From: Dickeya chrysanthemi NCPPB 402
GTDB taxonomy: Bacteria; Pseudomonadota; Gammaproteobacteria; Enterobacterales; Enterobacteriaceae
Direction: 5' to 3'
Assembly: GCF_000406105.1 (NCBI RefSeq)
Contig: NZ_CM001974.1
Location: 3,793,028 to 3,857,027, forward strand
DNA length: 64,000 nt
Both the position numbers and the translations under genes were made by a program. The first letter of the stretch is position 1; the number at the start of each line of letters is the position of its first letter. The notes beneath the pieces are model-generated. The model worked only from the letters and a program-made list of their open reading frames with translations. It was not told where the DNA came from and did no database searches. Shown here in pieces: positions 44,801 to 54,183 of the stretch.

Positions 44801-45424
44801 GACATCGGCTACGGCGGTCTCGACCACGTCATGAGTCTGTCGGAAAACGTCAACGTGCTGGTGCTCGATACCCAATGCTATTCCAACACCGGCGGTCAGC
44901 AATCGAAAGCTACCCCGCTCGGCGCGGTCACCAAGTTTGGCGAGCAAGGCAAGCGCAAAGCGCGCAAAGATCTCGGCGTCACGGTGATGATGTACGGCCA
45001 TGTCTACGTAGCGCAGATTTCGTTGGGCGCCCAGCTAAACCAAACGGTGAAAGCGATTCAGGAAGCGGAAGCCTGGCCGGGGCCGTCGTTGATCATCGCC
45101 TATAGCCCTTGCGAAGAGCACGGCTACGATCTGGCATTCAGCCACGACCAGATGCGTCAGTTAACCGCTACCGGATTCTGGCCGCTGTACCGTTTCGACC
45201 CACGTCGCGCAGCACAAGGCAAACCAGCGCTGGTAACGGACTCTCGTCCGCCGTCAGCCAGCCTGAGCGAAACCCTGCTCAACGAGCAACGCTTCCGTCG
45301 TCTCAACAACCAGCAACCGGAAGCCGCAGCCCGATTGTATGAAGAAGCCGAAGCCGACCTGCGCCGCCGCTATGACTTCCTCAGCCTGTTGGCTGGCAAG
45401 GCCGAAAAAAGCGAGCAGGAATAA
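41891..45424 (+). CDS. nifJ: Pyruvate:flavodoxin (ferredoxin) oxidoreductase
   Basis: A 1177-aa single-chain PFOR that oxidises pyruvate with CoA to acetyl-CoA, passing electrons to flavodoxin or ferredoxin. Order of modules: TPP pyrimidine domain (TDGNNAVASVAWRTHEVIAIYPITPSS, residues 3-30), CoA domain, two 4Fe-4S motifs at about 695 and 750 (CTQCNHCVAACPHSAIR; CTGCNLCVEVCPAKD), and the C-terminal TPP domain with GACSGCGETPYIKL, NATGCSSIYGG and YSNTGGQQSKATPLGAV. Length equals NifJ/YdbK. Strong Shine-Dalgarno AAGGAGG at the start. Alone on its transcript, with a strong terminator. Confidence 0.97.
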   Translation: MITTDGNNAVASVAWRTHEVIAIYPITPSSAMAEQAAAWSSDERKNIWGDTPRVVEMQSEAGAIATVHGALQTGALSTTFTSSQGLLLMIPTLYKLAGQLTPFVLHVAARTVATHALSIFCDHSDVMAVRQTGCAMLCAGNVQEAQDFALISQIASLNSRLPFIHFFDGFRTSHEINKIEPLSDAQLHTLLPQAAIEAHRKRALTPEHPVIRGTASNPDTFFQAREATNPWYDAAFGHVEQAMNDFARETGRQYQPFEYYGHPDATRVIVMMGSGVGTCEEVIDTLLTRGEKVGVVKVRLYRPFSAQHLLAAIPQSAQSIAVLDRTKEPGAQAEPLYLDVMTALAEAFSRGERPLMPKVIGGRYGLSSKEFTPQCVAATYKELALTNPRPRFTVGIYDDVTHLSLPLSDQPMPTQASLEALFYGLGSDGTVSAAKNSIKIVGNSTPLFVQGYFVYDSKKAGSLTVSHMRVGPHPIHSAYLIEQADFVACHQWQFIDKYNMVERLKPGGIFLVNAPYSADDLWHRLPQEVQAGLNQRQARVYCINAAKIARECQLGARINTVMQMAFFHLTQILPGGDALDKLRAAIASSYGSKGQELVERNWRALDTTLAALEAVALEPVNPDSPCRPPVVSDAAPDFVKTVTAAMLAGLGDSLPVSALPPDGTWPVGTTQWEKRNIAEAIPLWKPELCTQCNHCVAACPHSAIRAKVVPAEAMADAPASLQSLDVKARDMRGQKYVLQVAPEDCTGCNLCVEVCPAKDRQNPDIKAINMEPRLEHVATEKTQYDFFLTLPEIDRSKLERIDIRTSQLITPLFEYSGACSGCGETPYIKLLTQLYGDRLLVANATGCSSIYGGNLPTTPWTTDANGRGPAWANSLFEDNAEFGLGFRLSVDQHRQRALRVLEQLAAQLPADLVAALQDTSVNVDTRREQIAHLRQSLSAIDSDDARQLTADADHLVDKSIWLIGGDGWAYDIGYGGLDHVMSLSENVNVLVLDTQCYSNTGGQQSKATPLGAVTKFGEQGKRKARKDLGVTVMMYGHVYVAQISLGAQLNQTVKAIQEAEAWPGPSLIIAYSPCEEHGYDLAFSHDQMRQLTATGFWPLYRFDPRRAAQGKPALVTDSRPPSASLSETLLNEQRFRRLNNQQPEAAARLYEEAEADLRRRYDFLSLLAGKAEKSEQE

Positions 45425-45749
45425 TACTGCGCGTGCAAACCGATGCCGGGAGCGGGAAACCGCTCCCGGCTGTTCCTTCCGGCACACGCCGACCATGCGG
45501 TTCGCTCCCGTTATTTATCGCGTTATTTCCCTGCATTTTCCTGCCGGTCACCGCGCAGCACGAGACTTATTTATATACTCCGCGCCTGCGTATCCTGAAT
45601 TATGGCGGGGAATATGGCGGGGAATAATGTAATTGATTGTACATCGGGTTTTCCTGCCGCCCTTCTGCACATATAATGCGCATCCGGACTTTATTGTCCG
45701 GATAACAACAATTCCTTTGCCGCAATGGCTTTTAACACTCAACAAAGAC
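45425..45749. other. 325-bp region between nifJ and the L,D-transpeptidase gene
   Basis: Contains the nifJ terminator, a 12-bp direct duplication TATGGCGGGGAA at 45601-45624, and the presumed promoter of the transpeptidase gene near 45690-45735. Confidence 0.55.
45445..45478 (+). terminator. Terminator of nifJ
   Basis: Perfect 11-bp GC-rich stem GCCGGGAGCGG/CCGCTCCCGGC closed by a GAAA tetraloop, followed by TGTTCCTT. Confidence 0.85.
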
Positions 45750-46826
45750 ATGAAAATGAGTATTCGCGCGATCCTGACGTTAGTTGTGGCGGCGGCTGCT
45801 TTCAGCCAGACAGCACTCGCCGTGGTTTACCCGTTGCCAGCTCCGAATAGCCGGCTGGTAGGAGAAAATATCCAAGTTACCATCCCCAGCGACAGCACCG
45901 ATGCGCTGGAACACTTTGCCGCTCAGTACCAGATGGGCCTGAGCAACCTGCTGGAAGCCAACCCGGGTATTGATGTGTATCTGCCAAAACCCGGCAGCAC
46001 CATGACGGTGCCGCAGCAACTGATTCTCCCGGACACCCCGCGCGAAGGCATCGTGATCAACAGTGCCGAGATGCGTCTGTATTACTTCCCGAAAGGCTCC
46101 AAAACCGTAGTGGTATTGCCGATCGGTATCGGCCAGCTCGGTAAAGATACCCCGATCAACTGGGTAACCTCAGTACAGCGTAAGAAAGAGCGCCCGACCT
46201 GGACGCCGACCGCCGCCATGCATGCGGAATACGCCGCCCGCGGTGAGTTCCTGCCCAAGGTTTATCCGGCCGGCCCGGACAACCCGATGGGGTTGTACGC
46301 ACTCTACATCGGTAACCTGTTCGCCATCCACGGCACCAATGCCAACTTCGGTATCGGCCTGCGCGTCAGCCATGGTTGTGTGCGTCTGCGCGACAAAGAC
46401 ATCAAATACCTGTTTGACCACGTTCCGGTCGGCACTCGCGTTCAGTTCATCAATGAACCGGTGAAAGCGACGGTAGAGCCGGATGGTTCACGCTATGTCG
46501 AAGTACATAACCCACTGTCTCGCACCGAAGAAGAGTTTAGCTCCGACACACCGGTACCACTGAAACTGACCCCAGTGGTGACCAAGGCTCTGGCAGACGC
46601 CAGCGTGAGCGAAAGCGCAGTGAATCAGGCGCTGCAAACTCGCTTAGGTATGCCGACGAAAGTGAACGGTGCCGAAGAAAACATCGCACCGATCGCGCCG
46701 GCTACCCCAGAGGCTCCGCAGGCACCGGTTATTCAGCAGACCAATACGCCGGCAACGCCGGATGATGCACAGCCGGTTGTTACCGACGCCGCACCGGTCG
46801 TCGCAACTGACGCAAACAAATCCTGA
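45750..46826 (+). CDS. ldtA: L,D-transpeptidase (ErfK/YbiS/YcfS/YnhG family)
   Basis: A 358-aa periplasmic enzyme. [24 protein letters not shown] is a signal peptide. A LysM-like segment ([24 protein letters not shown], about 50-75) precedes the YkuD domain (about 100-240) with catalytic Cys210 in [22 protein letters not shown]. The C-terminal Pro/Ala tail is typical of enterobacterial forms. It links Braun lipoprotein or makes L,D cross-links. The symbol is a family guess: LdtA, B, C or E cannot be told apart here. An extra in-frame upstream ATG at 45633 is not used. Confidence 0.85.
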   Translation: MKMSIRAILTLVVAAAAFSQTALAVVYPLPAPNSRLVGENIQVTIPSDSTDALEHFAAQYQMGLSNLLEANPGIDVYLPKPGSTMTVPQQLILPDTPREGIVINSAEMRLYYFPKGSKTVVVLPIGIGQLGKDTPINWVTSVQRKKERPTWTPTAAMHAEYAARGEFLPKVYPAGPDNPMGLYALYIGNLFAIHGTNANFGIGLRVSHGCVRLRDKDIKYLFDHVPVGTRVQFINEPVKATVEPDGSRYVEVHNPLSRTEEEFSSDTPVPLKLTPVVTKALADASVSESAVNQALQTRLGMPTKVNGAEENIAPIAPATPEAPQAPVIQQTNTPATPDDAQPVVTDAAPVVATDANKS

Positions 46827-46847
46827 TCTCTGGATGTTAATCCTTTT

Positions 46848-46880
46848 AACAGGGCGGCTTAGGCTGCCCTGTTTGTTTTG
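46848..46880. terminator. Terminator between ldtA-like and GNAT genes
   Basis: AACAGGGCGGC/GCTGCCCTGTT stem (11 bp with one mismatch pair) followed by TGTTTTG on the plus strand. The minus-strand gene stops at 46891, so it may serve both. Confidence 0.85.
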
Positions 46881-46890
46881 ATTGGCCCAG

Positions 46891-47625
46891 CTAACCACGC
46901 CGGCGACTCGAGTCTTCCTTCATGATCAACTCGGTGAGTTTTTCAATCTGCCTGCCTTCTTCATCGAAATTATGTTCATCGAGCCACTGCGCGTACGCCG
47001 CCCGCAACGCGGGATATTCGCCGTCAATGATTGAATGCCACGCTGTATCGCGGTTGCGCTGATGAGTAACAATTACCTGACGGAAAATCCCTTCGAACGT
47101 GAAGCCATAGCGCAACGCCGCGGCTCGAGAGGGAGCGTTTAGCGAATCGCATTTCCATTCAAAGCGGCGATAGCCAAGGTCTTCAAAAACGTACTTCAGC
47201 AGAAGCGACATGGCCTCCGTCGACAAACGTGTGCGTTTCATACGCGGAGAATACGTGACATAACCAACCTCAATCACACCGTTTGGCGCATCAATACGCA
47301 TGAGGGCAAGCGTACCGACCGCCTTACCGCTAACCAGGTCAACCACCGCATAATGCAGTGGGTCGGTTAACGTTGCGACAGCCGTTAAATAGAGGCGATA
47401 AGCCTCGAACGTATCAAATGGACCAATAGGGAGGTAGGTCCAATCACGCAAATCATGAGCGTCCTGATACGCGTCATAGAGATCGGCGGCATGGCGTTCA
47501 ACATCAACGCGTTCGAGCCTGCAATAGCGGCCAACAAGAGGTTGGCCATCGGGAAGCCGTGCTCCTTGCCAGTCCGGCAGAGCGTTACCAATAGGCTGCT
47601 GGTACTCATTCAATCTAACTATCAT
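46891..47625 (-). CDS. GNAT N-acetyltransferase, RimJ/RimL-like
   Basis: A 244-aa GNAT with an extended N-terminus: LVGRYCRLERVDVERHAADLY, then IEVGYVTYSPRMKRTRLSTEAM for the acetyl-CoA loop and FEWKCDSLNAPSRAAALRYGFTFEGIFRQ for the C-terminal part. It belongs to the YjaB/RimJ-like group often acting on proteins. It is divergent from a MocR regulator 100 bp away, so that regulator may control it. Confidence 0.85.
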   Translation of the reverse strand: MIVRLNEYQQPIGNALPDWQGARLPDGQPLVGRYCRLERVDVERHAADLYDAYQDAHDLRDWTYLPIGPFDTFEAYRLYLTAVATLTDPLHYAVVDLVSGKAVGTLALMRIDAPNGVIEVGYVTYSPRMKRTRLSTEAMSLLLKYVFEDLGYRRFEWKCDSLNAPSRAAALRYGFTFEGIFRQVIVTHQRNRDTAWHSIIDGEYPALRAAYAQWLDEHNFDEEGRQIEKLTELIMKEDSSRRRG

Positions 47626-47725
47626 TTATTTACCTTGCTCTGGAGAGGTGTGAGTTGTTACCAAGATAAGGCAATGCTGGTATCTTAAAAAGGTCCACAA
47701 ATCGTCACTTTTTTAGGTCCACGCC

Positions 47726-49189
47726 ATGATTGACATCATCGGTGTTTTAGAGCCTGGCGCAGTCACACCGACTGGCGAGCCCATTTCGTTGCAAAAACAG
47801 CTGATAGGGCGTTTGCAGCAAGGGATCCTATCTGGAAGATTGCCGGCAGGCTCACTGCTGCCCTCCTCCCGAGCACTTGCCGAGGAACTTGGCGTATCAC
47901 GCAACACCGTGGTGATTGCGTACGATCATCTGGCTGCGGAAGGGTATGTGCTGGCCAACCGACAGGGCACTCGCGTGACCTCGTTAGCTAGCTATACAAG
48001 CCATGCTCAGGAACCCGATGCGGTGTGGCAACCCGTGTCGCTGGCGCGACGGCTGTCGCCATTTGTAGCAATCCATCCGCAATCGCCACCCGAAGCGCTA
48101 TTGTTGCCAGGGATGCCGGCCCTTGATCTTTTCCCGCTGGCGGCATGGCGCCGTTCGCTCCTGCGCGCAACGGGGCGCGCATTACCCCAAATGCTCGGGT
48201 ATGGCCCACCCGCTGGCGAGCCAGCATTGCGCGATGCGATCGCCGCACATCTGCACATCACGCGCGGCGTGCGCTGTGACGGCTCACAGGTCGTTATCAC
48301 CGAAGGGACTCAGGAAGCCCTGAATCTCTGCGTCACCTTGCTAACGAACCCCGGCGATATCGCATGGGTCGAGGACCCTGGTTATCGTGGTGCGAAGGCG
48401 GCATTTTATGCCGGCGATCTGCGAACCATACCGGTTCGCGTAGACCAGGACGGCCTGGCGGTACCGCCGGAAACATGGGGTAACTATCCCCCGACGCTCA
48501 TCTACACATCGCCTGCTCATCAGTATCCCACTGGTGCCGTGCTATCAATTGCACGGCGGCTGGAATTGATAGCACAGGCAAAACGCGTGGGCGCGTGGTT
48601 AATTGAGGACGACTACGACAGCGAATTCCGCCACGCTGGCGATCCCATCGCGAGCATGCACGGACTGGTGCCCGATGCACCGGTTCTCTACATCGGTTCG
48701 TTCAGTAAGACGATGTTTCCGGCATTGCGGATCGGCTTCGTGGTGCTTCCACGCAGCGTGATAAGTCAGGCTCAATCCACATTGCATGAACTGCTGCGTG
48801 GCGGCCATCGCTTCGAACAGCTGGCGCTTGCGGACTTCATCAACAGCGGCGAATTCGGACGACACCTCGGTCGTATGCGACGCCTCTACCGTGAGCGCCA
48901 GCATGTGCTGCGTGAGGCGCTGACGAAGCATTTCGCACAGGCGCAGATTCTCGGAGGCCACTCAGGGATGCATCTGACCTTAAGGTTGCCGCCACAAGTT
49001 GATGATCGTACGGTCGTCACAAGCGCGCAGCCGCATGGAATCGCCGCACATGCATTGTCGACGTTCACCATCGCACCGACAGCAAAAGAAAACGGGCTCG
49101 TCATCGGCTACGGCAATACCCACGCAGAAGCCATCCCTGATGCTGTGAGTACGCTTGCACGGCTGGTGCAGAAAGCCGCACTTTCCTAA
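47726..49189 (+). CDS. MocR family regulator (GntR HTH + aminotransferase domain)
   Basis: A 487-aa fusion. The GntR winged helix is at about residues 20-85 (LPSSRALAEELGVSRNTVVIAYDHL), and a fold-type I aminotransferase domain at 120-480 binds PLP through Lys328 in SFSKTMFPALRIGFVV, with Asp296 in IEDDYDSEF. MocR proteins such as PdxR or GabR use PLP or amino-acid adducts as signals. The ligand here is unknown. The divergent GNAT gene is the most probable target. Confidence 0.9.
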   Translation: MIDIIGVLEPGAVTPTGEPISLQKQLIGRLQQGILSGRLPAGSLLPSSRALAEELGVSRNTVVIAYDHLAAEGYVLANRQGTRVTSLASYTSHAQEPDAVWQPVSLARRLSPFVAIHPQSPPEALLLPGMPALDLFPLAAWRRSLLRATGRALPQMLGYGPPAGEPALRDAIAAHLHITRGVRCDGSQVVITEGTQEALNLCVTLLTNPGDIAWVEDPGYRGAKAAFYAGDLRTIPVRVDQDGLAVPPETWGNYPPTLIYTSPAHQYPTGAVLSIARRLELIAQAKRVGAWLIEDDYDSEFRHAGDPIASMHGLVPDAPVLYIGSFSKTMFPALRIGFVVLPRSVISQAQSTLHELLRGGHRFEQLALADFINSGEFGRHLGRMRRLYRERQHVLREALTKHFAQAQILGGHSGMHLTLRLPPQVDDRTVVTSAQPHGIAAHALSTFTIAPTAKENGLVIGYGNTHAEAIPDAVSTLARLVQKAALS

Positions 49190-49344
49190 CGGTTATTGCC
49201 ATGACGTTGATTGCTACACCCCGCGGTCATCCCGCCGGAGCATCTCTCCCCATCAAGCTTGCCGCCCCGTCATACAGGAGTGGCTGAGATTCGCTGTCCG
49301 TTGCACTGCGGTTTAGGCTTCACTTCACAAAATCAATTGACTTA

Positions 49345-49370
49345 TCATTAGTTGACTTGTTAACTAATGA
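49345..49370. promoter_or_regulatory. Perfect palindrome, probable MarR operator
   Basis: TCATTAGTT and AACTAATGA arms (9 bp, perfect) with an 8-bp spacer, 26 bp in all. The right end overlaps an in-frame ATG at 49367, which argues that translation begins at 49400. MarR regulators usually bind such sites over their own promoters. Confidence 0.75.
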
Positions 49371-49399
49371 CATTCTCATCTATTTTAACGGATCTCACC

Positions 49400-49855
49400 A
49401 TGTCACAGACCGAATCCTCCGCTCGTCGGCATTTCGCCATTCAGTTGGGCCAAACCACTCGCCTGTGGCGCCGGGTTATTGACCGGGAACTGCAACCTTA
49501 CGGATTAACCCAGGCCAGTTGGCTGCCGTTACTGTTTATCGCCCGTGAAGAGATGCCGACTCACCAGAAAGCGCTGGCCGAATCGCTGGTGCTCGACGCG
49601 TCAGCCGTCGTGCGGGTACTGGATAATTTACAGAAACAAGGGTTTATCGAAAGGCGGGAAGGCTGCGATCGCCGTTTTCGCGAAATTCATCTCACCGCCG
49701 TCGGACTCGAGCTAGTGAAAAAAGTGGAATCCATCGCCGGGCAGGTCCGTAATCAGGCGCTGGAAGGGGTATCGGAACAGGATATTCAACAGGTCAGCCG
49801 CATTATCGATCAGGTTATGGCTAACCTCTCCCGCAGCGAAAACGGTCTCTCATGA
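49400..49855 (+). CDS. MarR family transcriptional regulator
   Basis: A 151-aa winged-helix protein: MSQTESSARRHFAIQLGQTTRLWRR, then THQKALAESLVLDASAVVRVLDNLQKQGFIERREGCDRRFREIHLT. The wing sequence RREGCDRRFREI is typical of SlyA/MarR. The start at 49400 is chosen because the longer version begins inside the palindrome. Its stop overlaps the next gene by 4 bp, so regulator, EmrA-like and EmrB-like genes form one operon controlled by autoregulation. Confidence 0.9.
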   Translation: MSQTESSARRHFAIQLGQTTRLWRRVIDRELQPYGLTQASWLPLLFIAREEMPTHQKALAESLVLDASAVVRVLDNLQKQGFIERREGCDRRFREIHLTAVGLELVKKVESIAGQVRNQALEGVSEQDIQQVSRIIDQVMANLSRSENGLS

Positions 49856-50973
49856 ACAATCACGTATCCCGGCTGATAGGATTTCGGCACCTTGGCCAAC
49901 GCCAGCGTACTTTTTTACTGACAGGCGCTGCATTGCTGTTATTCGCGTTGCTGATACTGGCCTACTGGTTTCACCAGCGTTTCACGCACATCACGGAAAC
50001 CGATGCCCGCGTCATGGGTGAAGTGATTCCGTTGGCCAGCCGGGTGAATGGTTGGGTCACCGCCCGCCCTGTTATTGACGGCGATGTCATCCGCAAAGAT
50101 CAGTTGCTGGCGCAGATAGATGATCGCGATGCCCGCCTGCGGCTGGCGGAACAGGAAGGGAATCTGGCCGCCGCCGACGCCCAGATCAGTTATAGTCAAA
50201 CCCAGCGTCAGGTCACCGATCTCACCACGCAAGCCGCACTGGACGAGGCGCGTGCGAAGCTGGCGTCAAGCGACTCCGCCGTCAATAATGCCGGTTATCA
50301 ACTCAGCCTGGCGCAAAATAACTTCCAGCGCGACGATCAATTACTGAAAAGCAACCTGACCGCCCGCAAAACCTGGGACGAATCGCACACAGCGCTGTTG
50401 CAACGTCAGAGTGAACTGCGCGAAGCCGAGGCTCAACGCGGCGCCCAGCACGCAGCGTTGAATAACGCTCAGGCCCAGCGCAACACGTTGCAGGTGCTGG
50501 ATAAACAGATTGAGATGCAGCGCCAGCAACGCATTGCATTGCAGGCACAGGTCGATCAGCTCAAACAGGAGATCGCCGACCGGGCGTTACGCTCCCCGGT
50601 AGACGGCGTGGTGGATCGCACCATCGTCAATGTGGGCAGTTACGCCCAGGCCGGCCAGTGGGTCATGCTGGTACACGACCCCCGCAATCTGTGGGTCGAA
50701 GCCAACATCAAAGAGACCGCCATCGGCCGGGTACGGGTTGGGCAGCAGGTGGATATTCAGGTCGACGCGTATCCGGACAAACACATTAGCGGCCATGTCA
50801 TACGGGTTGGCGATACGGCGACCAGCCAGTTTGCCTTGCTGCCGAGCCCCAATCCCTCCGGCAACTTCACCAAAATCACCCAACGAGTACCGGTACGTAT
50901 CGCGCTGGATGATCCCAACAGCGGCCTGAAACCGGGCCTGATGGCGGAAGTGAGCATCAATGTCGCCGATTGA
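49852..50973 (+). CDS. EmrA-like membrane fusion protein
   Basis: A 373-aa HlyD-family adaptor with one N-terminal membrane anchor (TFLLTGAALLLFALLILAYW). The lipoyl half (TDARVMGEVIPLASRVNGWVTARPVIDGDVIRKDQLLAQID) is followed by a long helical hairpin (about 95-235) and the second half RSPVDGVVDRTIVNVGSYAQAG. It connects an MFS pump to TolC. The start overlaps the MarR stop and the pump starts within its last codons. Confidence 0.92.
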   Translation: MNNHVSRLIGFRHLGQRQRTFLLTGAALLLFALLILAYWFHQRFTHITETDARVMGEVIPLASRVNGWVTARPVIDGDVIRKDQLLAQIDDRDARLRLAEQEGNLAAADAQISYSQTQRQVTDLTTQAALDEARAKLASSDSAVNNAGYQLSLAQNNFQRDDQLLKSNLTARKTWDESHTALLQRQSELREAEAQRGAQHAALNNAQAQRNTLQVLDKQIEMQRQQRIALQAQVDQLKQEIADRALRSPVDGVVDRTIVNVGSYAQAGQWVMLVHDPRNLWVEANIKETAIGRVRVGQQVDIQVDAYPDKHISGHVIRVGDTATSQFALLPSPNPSGNFTKITQRVPVRIALDDPNSGLKPGLMAEVSINVAD

Positions 50974-52579
50974 AGCCCAGGCCGCACGTTTCGGCTATCG
51001 CTATCGCTGGCTGGCGACCGTCACCATCATGCTCGGCACCATCGCCACCACCGCCACGGCGACCATCGTCAATGTGGCGATGCGTGACATCATGGGCGCC
51101 TTCGGTATGGGGCAGGATCAGGCGCAATGGTTATCCACCGCCTTTCTGGCTTCGATGACCGCGACCATGCTGATCACCGCCTGGACACTGGAACGCGTTG
51201 GTTACCGCGCCACCTATGTCGGTTCGCTGGTGGTGTTCATCGCCGGTAGCCTGCTCGGCACCTTCAGCCAGAACAGCACCGAGGTGATCGTTGCACGAAT
51301 TCTCCAGGGCGGCGCCAGCGGCGTGATCCAGCCACTGGCGATGATCATCATCTCGCAGGTATTTCCGGTGTCGGAACGCGGTAAAGCAATGGGGATTTAC
51401 GGCGTCGGCGTGGTACTGGCACCGGCACTGGGGCCGGCTGCCGGCGGATTAATGGTCGACCAGCTCGACTGGCGCGCCGTGTTCATGGTGGTGGTGCCGT
51501 TTTGTCTGGCCGGGATCGCCGCCGCATGGGTTATTCTGCCGGGCAAAAGCGCACAAACCGGCGGTTCGCCGCGCCGCTTCGATACCATAGGGTTCATTCT
51601 GCTGGTCACGGCGTTAACCTCGCTGCTGGCCGGGCTATCCAATGGGCAGCGTGAAGGCTGGGGATCATTTTTGATTATCTGCCTGCTGACCACCGCGGTA
51701 ATCTCAACACTGGCGTTTATCATCCGCGAGTTCACCACACCGTATCCGCTGCTGAGTCTGCGGGTATTCGCCAACCCGGCGTTTACCTCCGGCTGCATCG
51801 TGGCATTCGCTCTGGGTGCGGGCATCTACGGCTCAACCTATATCATCCCGTTGTTTGTACAAAGCATTCAGGGCTACACGCCGACGCGCTCCGGCTTGCT
51901 GCTGATGCCGGCCGGACTGGCGCTCGGCATGGTGTTCCCACTGGCGGGGGCGCTCAGCGACAAGCTCAAACCGCACCTGCTGGTGATCGCAGGTTTACTG
52001 CTGTTCGGGCTATCTTGCTGGTTGTCCAGCGCGGCGGATACCGACACCCCCTTCTGGACCATGGCCTGGTGGATCGTCATCGGCCGCGTAGGGCTTGGGG
52101 TGATGTTGCCCGCCATGAATGCCGGCGCGCTACGGGCGTTGCCGCCGGCACAATTGGCGCAAGGCGCAGGCAGCCTGAATTTTATTCGTCAGTTGGGCGG
52201 CGCTATGGGCGTCAACCTGCTGTCGGTTTTTATTGAACGACGCGCGACGTTTCACGGCCAAATGCTGGCACAATCGCTGACGCTGGACAATATTCGCAGC
52301 ACCGACGCCATCCGCCAGCTTGGCCTGCTGTTTAGCCACGGCGGCAATCCGCTCGGCGAGCCGCTGAGCACCCGCATCAACCCCGGCATCATGACCTATC
52401 TGGAATCGGTGTTAACCCCCAAAGCACAGATGTTTGCCTATCTGGATGGATTTTTTATGGTGGCGATGTTCTTTTTTCTGGCGATCTTACCCGCCTGGTT
52501 TATCCGGCCGCGCCCGGTGCTGAACCCTACGCCGTCATCGGCAGCTATCACTGTGGATAACGCCAAAGCCCCGACGTGA
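50960..52579 (+). CDS. EmrB-like MFS drug efflux transporter (DHA2, 14 TM)
   Basis: A 539-aa protein of the DHA2 family with about 14 hydrophobic segments. The motif-A-like loop QVFPVSERGKAMG and motif C GVGVVLAPALGPAAGG are clear. Its start overlaps the EmrA-like gene by 14 bp, giving translational coupling. Together with EmrA-like and a TolC duct it expels hydrophobic compounds. Some matching pumps export fatty acids or uncouplers; the substrate here is unknown. Confidence 0.92.
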   Translation: MSPIEAQAARFGYRYRWLATVTIMLGTIATTATATIVNVAMRDIMGAFGMGQDQAQWLSTAFLASMTATMLITAWTLERVGYRATYVGSLVVFIAGSLLGTFSQNSTEVIVARILQGGASGVIQPLAMIIISQVFPVSERGKAMGIYGVGVVLAPALGPAAGGLMVDQLDWRAVFMVVVPFCLAGIAAAWVILPGKSAQTGGSPRRFDTIGFILLVTALTSLLAGLSNGQREGWGSFLIICLLTTAVISTLAFIIREFTTPYPLLSLRVFANPAFTSGCIVAFALGAGIYGSTYIIPLFVQSIQGYTPTRSGLLLMPAGLALGMVFPLAGALSDKLKPHLLVIAGLLLFGLSCWLSSAADTDTPFWTMAWWIVIGRVGLGVMLPAMNAGALRALPPAQLAQGAGSLNFIRQLGGAMGVNLLSVFIERRATFHGQMLAQSLTLDNIRSTDAIRQLGLLFSHGGNPLGEPLSTRINPGIMTYLESVLTPKAQMFAYLDGFFMVAMFFFLAILPAWFIRPRPVLNPTPSSAAITVDNAKAPT

Positions 52580-52680
52580 CTCTGTGAAGCGTCTTCAGAA
52601 CGCGCCAGATGACAGTTGCCGCCCAGCCGAAAGACCGCTAAGGTTGGGCGGTTAATTTTTCCCTTTTCAGGACGCCAGCT

Positions 52681-54177
52681 ATGTCCAATAACAGTTTGTC
52701 CGGCAACGAAAAAAATCTGTCCAACACGGTACTTCCCACCACCGTGCAACAACCTCGCTACGACCGCCAATCGTTAAAACCCCGTATCGTGCATATTGGC
52801 TTCGGTGCCTTTCACCGCGCACATCAGGCGTTGCTGACCGATCGGGTACTCAATCGTCAGGGCGGCGACTGGGGGATCTGCGAAGTGGTGTTGTTCAGCG
52901 ACGATACGCTGATTTCAGCCCTGCGCCGTCAGGATCACCGGTTTACCGTGCTGGAAAAAGCCGCTCACGGCAATCAGGCCATTGTAGTGGGCGCGGTCTG
53001 TCAATCGCTACACGCCCGAGTGGAGGGGATCGCCGCGATTCTGGAACAACTGGCGGATCCTGTCGTGGCGATCGTATCGCTGACCATCACCGAAAAAGGT
53101 TATTGCCGCGCAGGCAACAAAGGTGAGCTTGATTGCGACAACCCGCTGGTACAGCAAGACATAGCTAATCCGCGTCACCCTTCGTCAGTGCCCGGATTAC
53201 TGGCCGAAGCGCTGCGCCTGCGCCGTGACCGCGGTATCGCCCCTTTCTCGGTGCTTTCCTGCGATAACGTGCCGGAAAACGGCAAAGTCACCCGTCAGGT
53301 CGTGATGGATGCGGCGCGTCTGCAAGACCCCGCGCTGGTGAATTGGATCGCCCAGCATGTCACTTTCCCCAACACCATGGTGGACCGTATCGTGCCGGCC
53401 GCCACGCCGGAAACGCTGAACCAGATCGCCGATGCCATCGGCGTCGCGGATCCGTGCGGTATCGCCTGTGAGCCGTTTATTCAGTGGGTGGTGGAAGATA
53501 ACTTTGTAGCCGGCCGCCCTGACTGGGAACTGGCGGGGGCGCAACTGGTCGATGACGTACTGCCGTTTGAAGAGATGAAACTGCGTATGCTCAACGGCAG
53601 CCACTCTTTCCTGGCTTATCTCGGCTATCTGGCAGGCTACGAACATATCAATAATTGCATGGATGACCCGCACTACCGGCAGGCGGTACGCCACCTGATG
53701 TTGCAGGAACAGGCACCGACGTTACAGGTAGCCGGCGTGGATCTGCCCACCTATGCCGATCAATTGCTCGAGCGTTTTTCCAACCCGGCGCTGAAACACC
53801 GCACCTGGCAGATTGCGATGGACGGCAGCCAGAAACTGCCGCAACGCCTGTTGGCGTCACTGCGCTGGCATCTGGCACGCGGCAGCGACCATCGCGCCTT
53901 GACGTTGGGCGTAGCCGGCTGGATGCGTTACGTCGGCGGCATCGACGATGCCGGTCAGACGATTGATATCCGCGACCCGCTGGTCGCCACGTTGCAGCAC
54001 ATCGTCGGCACCACCGGGGACGATGCAGAGCGAGTCCGCGGTCTGCTGTCTATCAGCACGCTATTTGGCGATGAATTGCCCGGCAACGCCGCCTGGGTAG
54101 CGGAACTGACCAGCGCGTATCTGTCGTTGCGCGACAACGGCGCCAAAGCCACCGTCGCCGCGCTGTTCAACGCCTGA
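52681..54177 (+). CDS. Mannitol dehydrogenase family oxidoreductase (fructuronate reductase-like)
   Basis: A 498-aa NAD-dependent long-chain polyol/uronate dehydrogenase. It begins with the cofactor strand RIVHIGFGAFHRAHQALLTD, and carries MVDRIVPAATPETLNQ and the C-terminal domain signature MKLRMLNGSHSFLAYLGYLAG with the catalytic Lys of the K-x5-N-x2-H type. The family holds fructuronate reductase (UxuB), mannitol and arabinitol dehydrogenases and E. coli YdfI; the substrate cannot be fixed. Proximity to togT favours a uronate. A strong terminator follows. Confidence 0.88.
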   Translation: MSNNSLSGNEKNLSNTVLPTTVQQPRYDRQSLKPRIVHIGFGAFHRAHQALLTDRVLNRQGGDWGICEVVLFSDDTLISALRRQDHRFTVLEKAAHGNQAIVVGAVCQSLHARVEGIAAILEQLADPVVAIVSLTITEKGYCRAGNKGELDCDNPLVQQDIANPRHPSSVPGLLAEALRLRRDRGIAPFSVLSCDNVPENGKVTRQVVMDAARLQDPALVNWIAQHVTFPNTMVDRIVPAATPETLNQIADAIGVADPCGIACEPFIQWVVEDNFVAGRPDWELAGAQLVDDVLPFEEMKLRMLNGSHSFLAYLGYLAGYEHINNCMDDPHYRQAVRHLMLQEQAPTLQVAGVDLPTYADQLLERFSNPALKHRTWQIAMDGSQKLPQRLLASLRWHLARGSDHRALTLGVAGWMRYVGGIDDAGQTIDIRDPLVATLQHIVGTTGDDAERVRGLLSISTLFGDELPGNAAWVAELTSAYLSLRDNGAKATVAALFNA

Positions 54178-54183
54178 GCCTGA

